Origin: Streptomyces hiroshimensis
Lineage (GTDB): Bacteria > Actinomycetota > Actinomycetes > Streptomycetales > Streptomycetaceae
DNA length: 64,000 nucleotides
NCBI RefSeq assembly: GCF_014650335.1
Contig: NZ_BMUT01000009.1
Location: 130,889-194,888 of the forward strand
Direction of reading: 5' to 3'
The translations under genes were made by a program, and so were the position numbers. This document shows, piece after piece, positions 41,577 to 50,449 of the stretch (its first letter is position 1; every line of letters starts with the position of its first letter). The notes under the pieces were generated by a model that ran no database searches, was not told the origin of the DNA, and worked only from the letters and a program-made list of their open reading frames with translations.

Positions 41577-43361
41577 CTACAGCGGCGGCTCGATCCTGGC
41601 GAGGGCCCGCTGGGCCCAGGGTGCGAAGCGGGACATGAAGCGGAGGCCGTGGGCCTCGGGGGTGACCGGCACGACGGCCTGGTTGCGCACCACCGCCCGC
41701 AGGACGGCCTCGGCGACCTTCTCCGGCGGGTAGTTGCGCCGGCCGTAGGCCCGGCCCGCCTTGGTGCGCAGGCGCTGCTGCTCCTCCTCGGAGGCCCCGG
41801 CGAAGCGCGCGGCGCCGGTGATCGCGGTGTTGACGATGCCGGGGCAGATGGCGGAGACGCCGATGCCCTGCCCGGCCAGCTCGGCGCGCAGGCACTCGCT
41901 CAGCATCAGCACCGCCGCCTTGGACGTGCTGTACGCGGGGAGGGACCGGGAGGGCTGGAAGGCCGCGGCGGACGCGGTGTTGACGATGTGGCCGCCCTGG
42001 CCGCGCTCGGCCATCTGCTTGCCGAAGAGGCGGCAGCCGTGGATGACACCCCACAGATTGACGTCGAGCACCTTGCGCCAGTCCTCCGCCGGGGTGTCCA
42101 TGAAGGACCCGGCGACCGCGATCCCGGCGTTGTTGACCAGCACGTCCACCACGCCGTACTCGGCGGCGACCTTCGCGGCGAGCTTCTCCATCGCCGCCTC
42201 GTCCGAGACGTCGGTGCACTCGCCCCAGGCCTCGGGGGCGCCGACCAGCCGGGCCATCTCGGCCGTACGGACCACGCCGCCCGGATCCCGGTCCACGGCG
42301 ACGACCCGGGCGCCCGCCTCGGCGAACGCGAACGCGGTGGCCCGGCCGATGCCGCTGGCCGCCCCGGTCACCAGCACCAGCCGGCCGGCGAACCAGCGTG
42401 CGTACGGGCTGGCGGGAGCCGTCTCCGCCGCCCGCGGGCCCTCCTGCCGGGCCAGCGCGAACTCGGCGATCCATGCGGCCACTTGATCGGGCCGGGTGCG
42501 CGGCACCCAGTGCTTGGCGGCCAGGTTGCGCCGCACCAGGCCGGGGGCCCACTGCTCCAGGTCGTCGTAGAGCCGCTCGGAGAGATAGGCGTCACCGGTG
42601 GGGGTGATCAGCTGCACGGGCGCGTGGGCGTAGGCATCGGTGCGCGGGCGGCGCAGCCGGGCACGGATGTTGTCGCGGTAGAGCCAGGCGCCGTGGGCGG
42701 CGTCCGACGGCAGGGAGGGCGTCGGATAGCCCGACAGCGGGAGCTTCTCCAGGCGCGCGATCAGCTTGGGCCACTGCTTGCCCAGCGGTCCGCGCCAGGC
42801 GGCCTCCGGCAGCCCGGGGGTGTGCAGCGCATACACGTACCAGGACCGGGCGCTCTGGCCCAGCATCTGGGCCACCCGCCGCGGGGTGGGCCGCCCCGCG
42901 CGCTTGCGGAACCACATCGCCATGTGGTCGAGGGAGGGGCCGGAGATGGACGTGAAGGAGGCGATGCGCCCCTCGGTGCGGGCGACGGTGGCGAACTCCC
43001 ACGCCTGCACCGAACCCCAGTCGTGCCCGACCAGGTGCACCGGGGCGTCCGGGCTCACCGCGTCCGCGACGGCCAGGAAGTCGTCCGTCAGCTTCTCCAG
43101 GGTGAAGCCCCCGCGCAGCGGCTTCGGCGCCGTGGAGCGGCCGTGGCCGCGCACGTCGTACAACACGACGTGGAAGCGGTCGCGCAGCCGCTCGGCGACC
43201 TCGGACCAGACCTCCTTGCTGTCCGGATAGCCGTGCACGAGCACCACCGTGGGCAGCGAGGCATCGCCCAGCTCCGCCACACACAGCTCGACCCCGCCCG
43301 TACGGACCCGGCGCTCCCGCGCGCCCTTGAGTCCCGCGCCGTTACCGGCGTTCTCGCTCAT
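41577..43361 (-). CDS. EphD-like alpha/beta hydrolase - SDR fusion
   Basis: 594 residues in two enzymes. The N-terminal alpha/beta hydrolase of epoxide-hydrolase type (about 20-300) has VLVHGYPDS and the nucleophile D114 in VGHDWGS. The C-terminal short-chain dehydrogenase (about 325-594) has VTGAASGIG (from about 331), VNNAGIA and YSTSK (around 476). This order and length match mycobacterial EphD, which acts in mycolic-acid processing. Streptomyces makes no mycolates, so a different lipid or epoxide substrate is expected. The ATG overlaps the upstream stop (ATGA). Confidence 0.93.
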   Translation of the reverse strand: MSENAGNGAGLKGARERRVRTGGVELCVAELGDASLPTVVLVHGYPDSKEVWSEVAERLRDRFHVVLYDVRGHGRSTAPKPLRGGFTLEKLTDDFLAVADAVSPDAPVHLVGHDWGSVQAWEFATVARTEGRIASFTSISGPSLDHMAMWFRKRAGRPTPRRVAQMLGQSARSWYVYALHTPGLPEAAWRGPLGKQWPKLIARLEKLPLSGYPTPSLPSDAAHGAWLYRDNIRARLRRPRTDAYAHAPVQLITPTGDAYLSERLYDDLEQWAPGLVRRNLAAKHWVPRTRPDQVAAWIAEFALARQEGPRAAETAPASPYARWFAGRLVLVTGAASGIGRATAFAFAEAGARVVAVDRDPGGVVRTAEMARLVGAPEAWGECTDVSDEAAMEKLAAKVAAEYGVVDVLVNNAGIAVAGSFMDTPAEDWRKVLDVNLWGVIHGCRLFGKQMAERGQGGHIVNTASAAAFQPSRSLPAYSTSKAAVLMLSECLRAELAGQGIGVSAICPGIVNTAITGAARFAGASEEEQQRLRTKAGRAYGRRNYPPEKVAEAVLRAVVRNQAVVPVTPEAHGLRFMSRFAPWAQRALARIEPPL

Positions 43362-44212
43362 GCGGCCCTCTCCTCCTGCGTGCGCCGCACATGCGGCAGA
43401 TCGTCGTCCAGCCAGAACGCGCTCTCCTCGGGATCCCGGGAGTCGGTGACCACCAGGAGCTCCTCGAACTTCGCGCCCGTCCCCCGGAAACCGAGGTGGG
43501 GCTCGACCGCCCACAGGCCCGGCCGGGGTGGGTGGTCGGAGAACCGGTACGGGCTCCACAACGGCGACCAGCCCTCCCGGTGCCCGTGGAGGGCGTCGGA
43601 GGCGAGCCCCTTGAGGGCCTGGGTGCCGAACCCGAACACATGCGGCGACCAGCGGCGCTCCCTGACCCGGCCCACCTTGTGCGCGATCACCCCGAACGGA
43701 TAGGCACGGTGCCGGTTGGCATGGCCCTGGCGCACCATGAGCCGGTCCACGTCCTCGTAGATCTCGCGCAGGGGGCGGCGCTCGCGCACCTCGCGCAGGA
43801 TCAGCTCCCGGTGCTCCGCGAGATCGGCCATCAGGCGGTCGTGCAGCGGATTCGGGCCCAGGCAGCCGGAGTAGCCGATGTCGGCCGTGAAGCCCCGGTG
43901 GACCGGGGCCATGTCGAGGATGAAGGGCATCCCCGCCTCCAGCCGCCGGCCGGTCGGGAAGAACTGCAGCGGCACCCGGAAGCCCGCGAACGCCGTGCGG
44001 TCCCCGAACCAGGCGAAGGGCAGATGGAACCAGTCCCGCACGCCTCGACGCCGCAGCCACTCCCGCTGCATCCGGGCCGCCTCGCGCTCGGTGACGCCCG
44101 GCCCCAGCTGTGCGGCCACCGCCTCCGCGCAGTCGTAGGCCAGCCGCTGGACTTCCCTGAAGCCCCGCAACTCGCCGGTGAGTTCCCGAGGCACTGCTGA
44201 GGTCATGGCCAT
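43358..44212 (-). CDS. M24-family (creatinase/aminopeptidase fold) protein
   Basis: 284 residues with a pita-bread fold. Metal ligands seem kept: two Asp in FILDMAPVHRGFTADIGY (about 118-135), a His in YPFGVIAHKVG, and two Glu in LWAVEPHLG and GAKFEELL. It lacks the usual N-terminal domain of prolidases. Family members cleave X-Pro peptides, but the link to a hydrolase/SDR enzyme suggests another small substrate. The first gene of the operon; ATG 44212 is used and ATG 44206 is also possible. Its TGA overlaps the next ATG. Confidence 0.85.
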   Translation of the reverse strand: MAMTSAVPRELTGELRGFREVQRLAYDCAEAVAAQLGPGVTEREAARMQREWLRRRGVRDWFHLPFAWFGDRTAFAGFRVPLQFFPTGRRLEAGMPFILDMAPVHRGFTADIGYSGCLGPNPLHDRLMADLAEHRELILREVRERRPLREIYEDVDRLMVRQGHANRHRAYPFGVIAHKVGRVRERRWSPHVFGFGTQALKGLASDALHGHREGWSPLWSPYRFSDHPPRPGLWAVEPHLGFRGTGAKFEELLVVTDSRDPEESAFWLDDDLPHVRRTQEERAA

Positions 44213-44521
44213 TCGTCCGTCCCGTGAGCCGACTCCGGTACGCGTCCGTAACTTGACACTGACGAATGTGACAATGCCCGGCGGCTGCGTCAAGAGTCGT
44301 GCACGGCCTGTGGAAAACCTCTTCGCCGCCCCGCGTGCTAACCCGCACCCCGCCCGCACCTCGGCCCACACCAGCCCCGCGCCCTCCACAGGGCCCCGCC
44401 CGGCCCACCCCTCCCTGCGGACTGTTCCCCTACGGGCACGTCAGACCCGAGGACTACACGGAACCAGCCGTCAGGTCTGACGCCTGGTGTGGCACGCACC
44501 ACTACCTTCGAAGGTGTGACT
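44213..44521. other. 309-bp divergent gap between M24 and ABC operons
   Basis: No gene is supported. The left part should hold the M24 operon promoter. The right part has a 9-bp inverted repeat (44439-44447 and 44474-44482) and a small palindrome CCTTCGAAGG (44505-44514) just before the ABC start. One isolated DnaA-box-like TGTGGAAAA lies at 44309-44317. Confidence 0.55.
44439..44482 (+). promoter_or_regulatory. Inverted repeat upstream of the ABC operon
   Basis: CGTCAGACC (44439-44447) and GGTCTGACG (44474-44482) are exact complements 26 bp apart and 39 bp before the start. It could be a two-half-site operator or a leader stem. No regulator gene is adjacent. Confidence 0.5.
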
Positions 44522-45502
44522 GTGATCGCTACCGAAAGCCTCAGCAAGCGGTTCCCCCGGGTGACCGCTCTTGACCGGCTGTCCGTCGACATCACGCCGG
44601 GCGTGACCGGCCTGGTGGGCGCCAACGGAGCCGGCAAGTCCACGCTGATCAAGATCCTGCTCGGGCTGTCCCCCGCCACCGAGGGCCGCGCCAGCGTGCT
44701 CGGCCTCGACGTCGCGACCGAGGGCGCCGCCATCCGCGAGCAGGTCGGGTACATGCCCGAGCACGACTGCCTGCCGCCCGACGTGTCGGCCACCGAGTTC
44801 GTCGTCCACATGGCGCGGATGTCCGGCCTGCCCGTCACCGCCGCCCGCGAGCGCACCGCCGACACGCTGCGCCACGTAGGCCTCTACGAGGAGCGCTACC
44901 GCCCCATGGGCGGTTACTCGACGGGCATGAAGCAGCGGGTCAAGCTGGCCCAGGCCCTGGTCCACGACCCCCGGCTGGTCCTCCTGGACGAGCCCACCAA
45001 CGGCCTCGACCCCGTGGGCCGTGACGAGATGCTCGGCCTGATCCGCCGCATCCACACCGACTTCGGCATTTCGGTCCTGGTCACCTCACACCTGCTCGGC
45101 GAGCTGGAGCGCACCTGCGACCACGTCGTCGTCATCGACGGCGGCAAACTGCTGCGCTCCTCCTCCACCAGCGACTTCACCCAGGCCACGGCCTCCCTCG
45201 CGGTCGAGGTCACGGACTCCGACGCCCACCCGGACGGCACGGCGGCCCTCGCCGCCGCGCTCACCGCGGCCGGCCTCGCCGTCCAGCCCGTCGGCCGGAC
45301 AGCCGAGTTCGCGGCGGCCGGATCCGGCCACGTCCTCCTCGTGGACGTCACCGGCGACGACACCTACGACGCCGTGCGCGACGCGGTCGCCGGCCTGGGC
45401 CTCGGCCTCATCCGCATGGAGCAGCGCCGCCACCGCATCGCGGAGGTCTTCCAGAGCGCACACGAAAGCGCACACGAAAGGGGCAGCACCGATGCCGCCT
45501 GA
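44522..45502 (+). CDS. ABC transporter ATPase (ABC-2 type), first copy
   Basis: 326 residues. Walker A is GANGAGKST (about 36-44), the signature is YSTGMKQRVKLAQAL, Walker B is LVLLDEPTNGLDP and the switch His is in VTSHLL. A C-terminal beta domain of about 110 residues follows. It drives the membrane protein encoded by the overlapping next gene (11-bp overlap). GTG 44522 is chosen with GAAGG 7 nt upstream; the frame is open from GTG 44489. The substrate is unknown. Confidence 0.92.
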   Translation: MIATESLSKRFPRVTALDRLSVDITPGVTGLVGANGAGKSTLIKILLGLSPATEGRASVLGLDVATEGAAIREQVGYMPEHDCLPPDVSATEFVVHMARMSGLPVTAARERTADTLRHVGLYEERYRPMGGYSTGMKQRVKLAQALVHDPRLVLLDEPTNGLDPVGRDEMLGLIRRIHTDFGISVLVTSHLLGELERTCDHVVVIDGGKLLRSSSTSDFTQATASLAVEVTDSDAHPDGTAALAAALTAAGLAVQPVGRTAEFAAAGSGHVLLVDVTGDDTYDAVRDAVAGLGLGLIRMEQRRHRIAEVFQSAHESAHERGSTDAA

Positions 45503-46391
45503 GACCGCCTCCGCGCCCGCGCAGGACGTCATCCACAACATCGGCTACCGCAACTACTCCGGCGCCCGCCTCGGCCGCTCCTACGCCCGCCGCTCGCTCT
45601 TCTCGCAGAGCCTGCGCGGCGCGTACGGCCTCGGCCGGTCGGCGAAGTCCAAGGTGCTGCCGATGATCCTGTTCGGTGTGATGTGCCTGCCCGCAGCGAT
45701 CATGGTGGCCGTCGCGGTCGCCACCAAGCTCAACAAGCTGCCGGTGGAGTACACGCGCTACGCGATCATCATGCAGGTCGTCATCGGCCTCTACGTCGCG
45801 GCACAGGCCCCGCAGTCCGTCTCGCGCGACCTGCGCTTCAGGACCGTGCCCCTGTACTTCTCGCGCCCCATCGAACGAGTCGACTACGTGGCCGCCAAGT
45901 TCGCCGCGATGGTCTCCGCCCTGTTCATCCTCACCGCAACGCCCCTGCTGATCCTTTACGTCGGCGCCCTGCTCGCCAAACTCGACTTCGCGGAGCAGAC
46001 CAAGGGGTTCGCACAAGGACTGGTCTCCGTGGCACTGCTGTCCCTGCTCTTCGCCGGCATCGGCCTGGTGGTCGCCGCGCTCACCCCGCGCCGCGGCTTC
46101 GGCGTCGCCGCCGTCATCGCCGTGCTGACCATCTCCTACGGCGTGGTCAGCACCGTCCAGAACATCGCCCTGCAGCGCGACAGCATCGACGCGATCGGCT
46201 GGATGGGCCTCTTCTCGCCCATCACCCTCATCGACGGCGTGCAGACGGCGTTCCTCTCCGCGACCTCCGCCTTCCCCGACGGCCACGGGCCGAGCACCGC
46301 GGCGGGCGTGGTCTACCTGCTCGTCCTCGCCGCCCTGATCGCCGGCTCCTACGGGGTGCTGATGCGCCGCTACCGAAAGGTCGGGCTGTGA
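45492..46391 (+). CDS. ABC-2 type permease, first copy
   Basis: 299 residues. A polar N-terminus of about 50 residues (NIGYRNYSGARLGRSYARRSLFSQSLR) precedes about six membrane helices. This polar segment plus six-helix layout is usual for ABC-2 permeases that serve peptide, lipid or antibiotic export. ATG 45492 overlaps the ATPase gene by 11 bp, and its TGA overlaps the next GTG, so all are translationally coupled. Confidence 0.9.
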   Translation: MPPETASAPAQDVIHNIGYRNYSGARLGRSYARRSLFSQSLRGAYGLGRSAKSKVLPMILFGVMCLPAAIMVAVAVATKLNKLPVEYTRYAIIMQVVIGLYVAAQAPQSVSRDLRFRTVPLYFSRPIERVDYVAAKFAAMVSALFILTATPLLILYVGALLAKLDFAEQTKGFAQGLVSVALLSLLFAGIGLVVAALTPRRGFGVAAVIAVLTISYGVVSTVQNIALQRDSIDAIGWMGLFSPITLIDGVQTAFLSATSAFPDGHGPSTAAGVVYLLVLAALIAGSYGVLMRRYRKVGL

Positions 46392-47299
46392 CCTCGATCC
46401 GTATCGACAACGTCTCCCGCTGGTTCGGCAACGTCGTCGCCGTCAACGACGTCTCCATGACCGTCGGCCCCGGCGTCACCGGCCTCCTCGGACCCAACGG
46501 CGCCGGCAAGTCCACCCTCATCAACATGATGGGCGGCTTCCTCGCCCCCTCCACCGGCACCGTCACCCTCGACGGCGTGCCCATCTGGCGCAACGAGCAG
46601 ATCTATCGCCACATCGGCATCGTCCCCGAGCGCGAGGCGATGTACGACTTCCTCACCGGCCTGGAGTTCGTCCGCGCCAACGCCGAACTGCACGGACTCG
46701 GCGCCGCCGAGGCGCAGCGGGCGCTCGCCACCGTCGAGATGGAGTACGCCCAGGACCGTGCGATCAGCACGTACAGCAAGGGCATGCGGCAGCGCGTGAA
46801 GATGGCCTCCGCGCTCGTCCACGAACCCTCCGTCCTGCTGCTGGACGAGCCCTTCAACGGCATGGACCCGCGCCAGCGCATGCAGCTGATGGAGCTCCTG
46901 CGCAGGATGGGCGCAGAGGGCCGCACCGTGCTCTTCTCCTCGCACATCCTGGAGGAGGTCGAGCAGCTGGCCACCCACATCGAGGTCGTCGTCGCGGGCC
47001 GGCACGCCGCCTCCGGCGACTTCCGCAAGATCCGCCGGCTGATGACCGACCGCCCGCACCGCTATCTCGTCCGCTCCAGCGACGACCGCGCGCTCGCCGC
47101 CGCCCTGATCGCCGACCCGTCGACGGCCGGCATCGAAGTGGATGTCGAGGAGGGCGCCCTGCGCATCCAGGCGGTCGACTTCGGGCGCTTCACCGCCCTG
47201 CTGCCCCGGGTCGCCCGGGAGCACGGCATCCGGCTCCTGACGGTCTCGCCCTCGGACGAGTCCCTGGAATCGGTCTTCTCGTACCTCGTCGCGGCCTGA
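46388..47299 (+). CDS. ABC transporter ATPase, second copy
   Basis: 303 residues. Walker A is GPNGAGKST, the signature is YSKGMRQRVKMASAL and Walker B is VLLLDEPFNGMDP, with SSHILEEVEQL after it. It is closely related in layout to the first ATPase but has FNGMDP instead of TNGLDP. Start GTG 46388 overlaps the permease stop (GTGA). The two ATPase-permease pairs may form one heteromeric exporter or two separate ones. Confidence 0.92.
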   Translation: MTSIRIDNVSRWFGNVVAVNDVSMTVGPGVTGLLGPNGAGKSTLINMMGGFLAPSTGTVTLDGVPIWRNEQIYRHIGIVPEREAMYDFLTGLEFVRANAELHGLGAAEAQRALATVEMEYAQDRAISTYSKGMRQRVKMASALVHEPSVLLLDEPFNGMDPRQRMQLMELLRRMGAEGRTVLFSSHILEEVEQLATHIEVVVAGRHAASGDFRKIRRLMTDRPHRYLVRSSDDRALAAALIADPSTAGIEVDVEEGALRIQAVDFGRFTALLPRVAREHGIRLLTVSPSDESLESVFSYLVAA

Positions 47300-47314
47300 A
47301 AGGAGCCCAGCGCC

Positions 47315-48034
47315 ATGTACAACGCCACCGTCGCACGGCTCACCTACCGGGGCCTCCTGGGCCGCCGCCGTGCCTTCATCCTCTTCGGGCTGCCCGCTCT
47401 CCTGATCGCCGTCTCCGTCGTGATCCGGATCCTCGTCGGCGCCGACGACGGCACCGCGGGCAGCGTCCTGGGCGGCTTCGCGCTGGCCACCATGGTCCCG
47501 CTGATCGGCGTCGTCGCCGGAACCGGCGCGATCGGTCCGGAGATCGACGACGGCTCCGTGGTCTACCTGCTGTCCAAGCCCGTCAAACGCCCCACGATCA
47601 TCTTCACCAAGCTGGTCGTCGCGATCGCCGTGACCGTCGTCTTCTCGGCCGTCCCCACGCTCATCGCCGGCTTCGTGCTCAACGGCAACAGCCAGCAGAT
47701 CGCGGTCGCCTACGCCGTCGCCGCGGCCGTCGCCTCCGTCGCCTACAGCGCGGTGTTCCTGCTGATGGGCACCCTCACCCGGCACGCCGTCGTGGCCGGC
47801 CTGGTCTACGCCCTGGTGTGGGAGTCGCTCTTCGGCAGCCTCGTCCCCGGCGCGCGCACCCTGAGCGTCCAGCAGTGGTCGCTCGCCCTCGCCCAGCGCA
47901 TCGGTGCGGAGGGCGCCGTCTCCTCGGATGTGGGCCTTCCGACGGCCCTGGTCCTGCTCGCCGGGGTGACGGTGGCGGCGACGTGGTTCGCGGGCCAGAA
48001 GCTGCGCTCCCTGACGCTCGCCGGGGAGGAGTGA
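47315..48034 (+). CDS. ABC-2 type permease, second copy
   Basis: 239 residues, about six helices, with the ABC-2 features GVVAGTGAIGPEIDDGSVVYLLSKPVKR near helix 2. It lacks the polar N-terminus of the first permease. AAAGGAG lies 9 nt before ATG 47315. Last gene of the operon; a strong hairpin begins right after its stop. Confidence 0.9.
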   Translation: MYNATVARLTYRGLLGRRRAFILFGLPALLIAVSVVIRILVGADDGTAGSVLGGFALATMVPLIGVVAGTGAIGPEIDDGSVVYLLSKPVKRPTIIFTKLVVAIAVTVVFSAVPTLIAGFVLNGNSQQIAVAYAVAAAVASVAYSAVFLLMGTLTRHAVVAGLVYALVWESLFGSLVPGARTLSVQQWSLALAQRIGAEGAVSSDVGLPTALVLLAGVTVAATWFAGQKLRSLTLAGEE

Positions 48035-48064
48035 CCTCTCCCCGCACGAGCCCGCGGGGAGAGG
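48035..48064. terminator. Bidirectional terminator after the ABC operon
   Basis: CCTCTCCCCGC (48035-48045) pairs perfectly over 11 bp with 48054-48064; the loop is 8 nt. It lies between the ABC operon and the convergent kinase gene and is symmetrical enough to serve both. Confidence 0.8.
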
Positions 48065-48072
48065 AGTGAACC

Positions 48073-49020
48073 TCATCCCCGTATGACATACCGCTGCAGC
48101 GCCCGGGCGATCTCCACCTGCTCGGGCGCGAGTGCGTCCTCGCCGTCCTCGACGTCCCACAGGGCGTTCTGCAGCACCCTGCCCAGCGTCCAGCGGGCCG
48201 CCTGTCGCCGGTCCAGGCCCAGCACGTCGGTCATCAGGTCGAAGCGGCGCAGCACCGCCCGCTCCACGTCGCCGGTCGCGGTGATGTCGTCCCACCGGTC
48301 GTGCAGGGCGGGCAGCAGTTCGAAGCCGGGGTCGCCGACGAGCGGCTTGGGGTCGATCGCGAGCCAGGGCTCGCGCGCGGAGCCCGGCACGGGGGCGAGG
48401 ACGTTGGCGTAGTGGAGGTCCCAGTGCAGCAGCTGGTGGCCGGGCTCGCCGATGACCTCCCGTACGGCCGCAGCGCATGTCTCCACCAGCCGCCGCTCCG
48501 AGGCGTCCCGCAGCTCCGGCAGGGCCGCGGGCACGTCCTTCAGCATGGCCCCCGCGATATCTGCGAGGGGCCGCAGTCCGGCGGGCACGGGGGCCGTCAG
48601 CAGCCGCGCCAGCAGCTCGGAGAGTGTCTGCAGCGACGCCTCTGCATCGCGTATGGACAAGAGTGAACGGTTTGCATCCAACCGTTCCAGCAGCATCGTG
48701 CCGGTCGCCTCGTCGTGGTCGAGGAGCGTGACCGCCCCGTCGCCGTCCCAGGCCCGCAGCGCGACCGGCTCCCCGGCGCTCTCATCGGTGACGGGCTGGA
48801 GCTTGAGCGCCGCCGGGGCGCCGTCCTCCCGCAGCACGGGCAGGACGAGGGCGACCATGCCGTGCGAGGCCGGCCCGTCGATCCGCAGGCCCCAGCGGCC
48901 GAGGAACCGGGCGGCCAGCTCCGGCAGCGCCGCGATCCAGGAGCGGCCCGCCTCCCCGTCGAAATCCTCGTGGAAGCCGGCGAGTTCCGCCGGGATGGTG
49001 ATGCGGTGAGCGGCGTGCAT
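48073..49020 (-). CDS. APH(6)/hydroxyurea phosphotransferase-family kinase
   Basis: 315 residues of the APH fold. The catalytic loop HWDLHYANVL and the metal-binding AIDPKPLVGDPGFE are typical of the APH_6_hur group, which contains streptomycin 6-kinases and hydroxyurea kinases. Chromosomal Streptomyces members are often of unknown substrate, so resistance is not implied. GAGGAGA precedes ATG 49020. It lies downstream of the MFS gene, with 62 bp between. Confidence 0.87.
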   Translation of the reverse strand: MHAAHRITIPAELAGFHEDFDGEAGRSWIAALPELAARFLGRWGLRIDGPASHGMVALVLPVLREDGAPAALKLQPVTDESAGEPVALRAWDGDGAVTLLDHDEATGTMLLERLDANRSLLSIRDAEASLQTLSELLARLLTAPVPAGLRPLADIAGAMLKDVPAALPELRDASERRLVETCAAAVREVIGEPGHQLLHWDLHYANVLAPVPGSAREPWLAIDPKPLVGDPGFELLPALHDRWDDITATGDVERAVLRRFDLMTDVLGLDRRQAARWTLGRVLQNALWDVEDGEDALAPEQVEIARALQRYVIRG

Positions 49021-49082
49021 GGGCGACGGTCTCCTCACGACGGGTGGGGAGGCCCCGAAGGGCCTCCTGCCCACCCAACGTC

Positions 49083-50357
49083 TCAGATCTTCCGATCGCG
49101 CCCGGCCCCCATCGCGAGAAGCAGCAGCGCCGCACAGGCCACGAGCAACAGGGCGACCGGAAGCGTCCAGCTGTCGGTCGCCTGGTGGACCGCACCGATC
49201 GCGAACGGGCCGACGGAGGCGAGCAGGTAACCCCACGTCTGCGCCATGCCCGACAGGCGGGACGCGGTGTGGGCGTCGCGCGTGCGCAGCACCATCAGCG
49301 TCAGAGCGAGGCCGAGCAGGCCGCCCTGGGCGACACCCATCAGCGTCGCCCAGACCCACGCGCCCTCCACGGGAGCGGTCAGCAGGCCGGTGACCCCGGC
49401 GGCCATGAGGACGACCACGCCGGCGCCGAGCACGCGCTGGTCGCGCATCCGCCCGGCGACCATGGGCACGACGAACGAACCGGCCATCTGCACCAGCGTG
49501 TAGAAGGCGTAGACCATGCCGGCCTGGCTCTTGCTCATGCCGTGGTCGGTGAACACCGTCGGCATCCAGGCGATGCACACGTAGGCGATCAGCGACTGGG
49601 TGCCCATCATCAGCGTGACCTGCCAGGCGAGGGGCGAGCGCGTCAGCTTCGGCCCGCTCTGCTCCGCCTGTACGGGGGCGGCGGCCGCCTGGCCGTGCCG
49701 GGTGCCGCGCCGCGCGATGACGGCCTGCGGGACCCATACGACGGCCGCCACGGCGGCGAGCAGCGCCCAGGAGGCCAGGGAGCCCTGCCAGCCGCCCAGA
49801 GCCTTCTCCAGGGGTACGGACAGGGCGGCCGAACCGGTGGCGCCGAGGATCAGCGTGGTCGAGTAGAGCGCGGTCATGCTCGCGGCGCGGTCGGGGAAGT
49901 CCCGCTTCACCAGACCGGGCATCAGAACGTTGAGCAGGGCGATCGCCGTGCCGACGAGCGCGCAGCCGACGAAGAGGGCGACGACGGGGGGCGCGATGCG
50001 CAGCAGGATGCCGCCGCACAGCAGCAGGAGCGCACCGCACAGGACGGTCTCCGTGCCCCAGCGCCGCGCGAGCTTCGGCGCGATGATCGAGCCCAGGCCC
50101 ATGAAGACCAGGGGGATCGTGGTGACGAGGCTGCTCGCCGCGGCCGCCAGGTGGAAGTGGTCACCGATCTCGCCGATGAGGGGCGAGACACCGGCGAGCG
50201 CGGCCCGCATGTTGAGCGAGGCGAGGACGATGCCGGTCATGACGAGCGCGGGGTGGGCGCGCAGGGTCCGGCGCGCGGCGGCCACCGGCGGCGCGGGAGC
50301 CAGGTTCTCTTCCGCGTCTATCAGGGGGTCGAGTGTGTCCGGCCTCGTTTCCGACAT
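49083..50357 (-). CDS. MFS transporter, CynX/NimT-type
   Basis: 424 residues, 12 predicted helices, with a polar N-terminus of about 35 residues. TGIVLASLNMRAALAGVSPLIGEI at helix 1 is typical of the CynX/NimT (cyanate/nitroimidazole) branch of MFS. The substrate is unknown. It lies 92 bp downstream of a FadR-type regulator on the same strand, which probably controls it. GGAAAGG precedes ATG 50357. Confidence 0.9.
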   Translation of the reverse strand: MSETRPDTLDPLIDAEENLAPAPPVAAARRTLRAHPALVMTGIVLASLNMRAALAGVSPLIGEIGDHFHLAAAASSLVTTIPLVFMGLGSIIAPKLARRWGTETVLCGALLLLCGGILLRIAPPVVALFVGCALVGTAIALLNVLMPGLVKRDFPDRAASMTALYSTTLILGATGSAALSVPLEKALGGWQGSLASWALLAAVAAVVWVPQAVIARRGTRHGQAAAAPVQAEQSGPKLTRSPLAWQVTLMMGTQSLIAYVCIAWMPTVFTDHGMSKSQAGMVYAFYTLVQMAGSFVVPMVAGRMRDQRVLGAGVVVLMAAGVTGLLTAPVEGAWVWATLMGVAQGGLLGLALTLMVLRTRDAHTASRLSGMAQTWGYLLASVGPFAIGAVHQATDSWTLPVALLLVACAALLLLAMGAGRDRKI

Positions 50358-50449
50358 GGGGTGCCTTTCCAGGGACGCTCGGTGAGGTGACGTGCGGTGA
50401 GATGCGGGGCTATGAGTTGAGCCGAGATGAGGGGCCGTGCGGGCGCGGG

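Noticed and set aside
41577..44408. Single 943-codon minus-strand frame covering the EphD-like and M24 genes
   Set aside because: Only the part from 43361 down has domain sequence. The upstream part is a Gly/Arg/Ala-rich shadow of the M24 gene read in another frame.
48073..49020. Streptomycin-resistance gene
   Set aside because: The family motif fits APH(6), but chromosomal relatives often have other or unknown substrates, and no antibiotic cluster is near. Only the kinase family is called.
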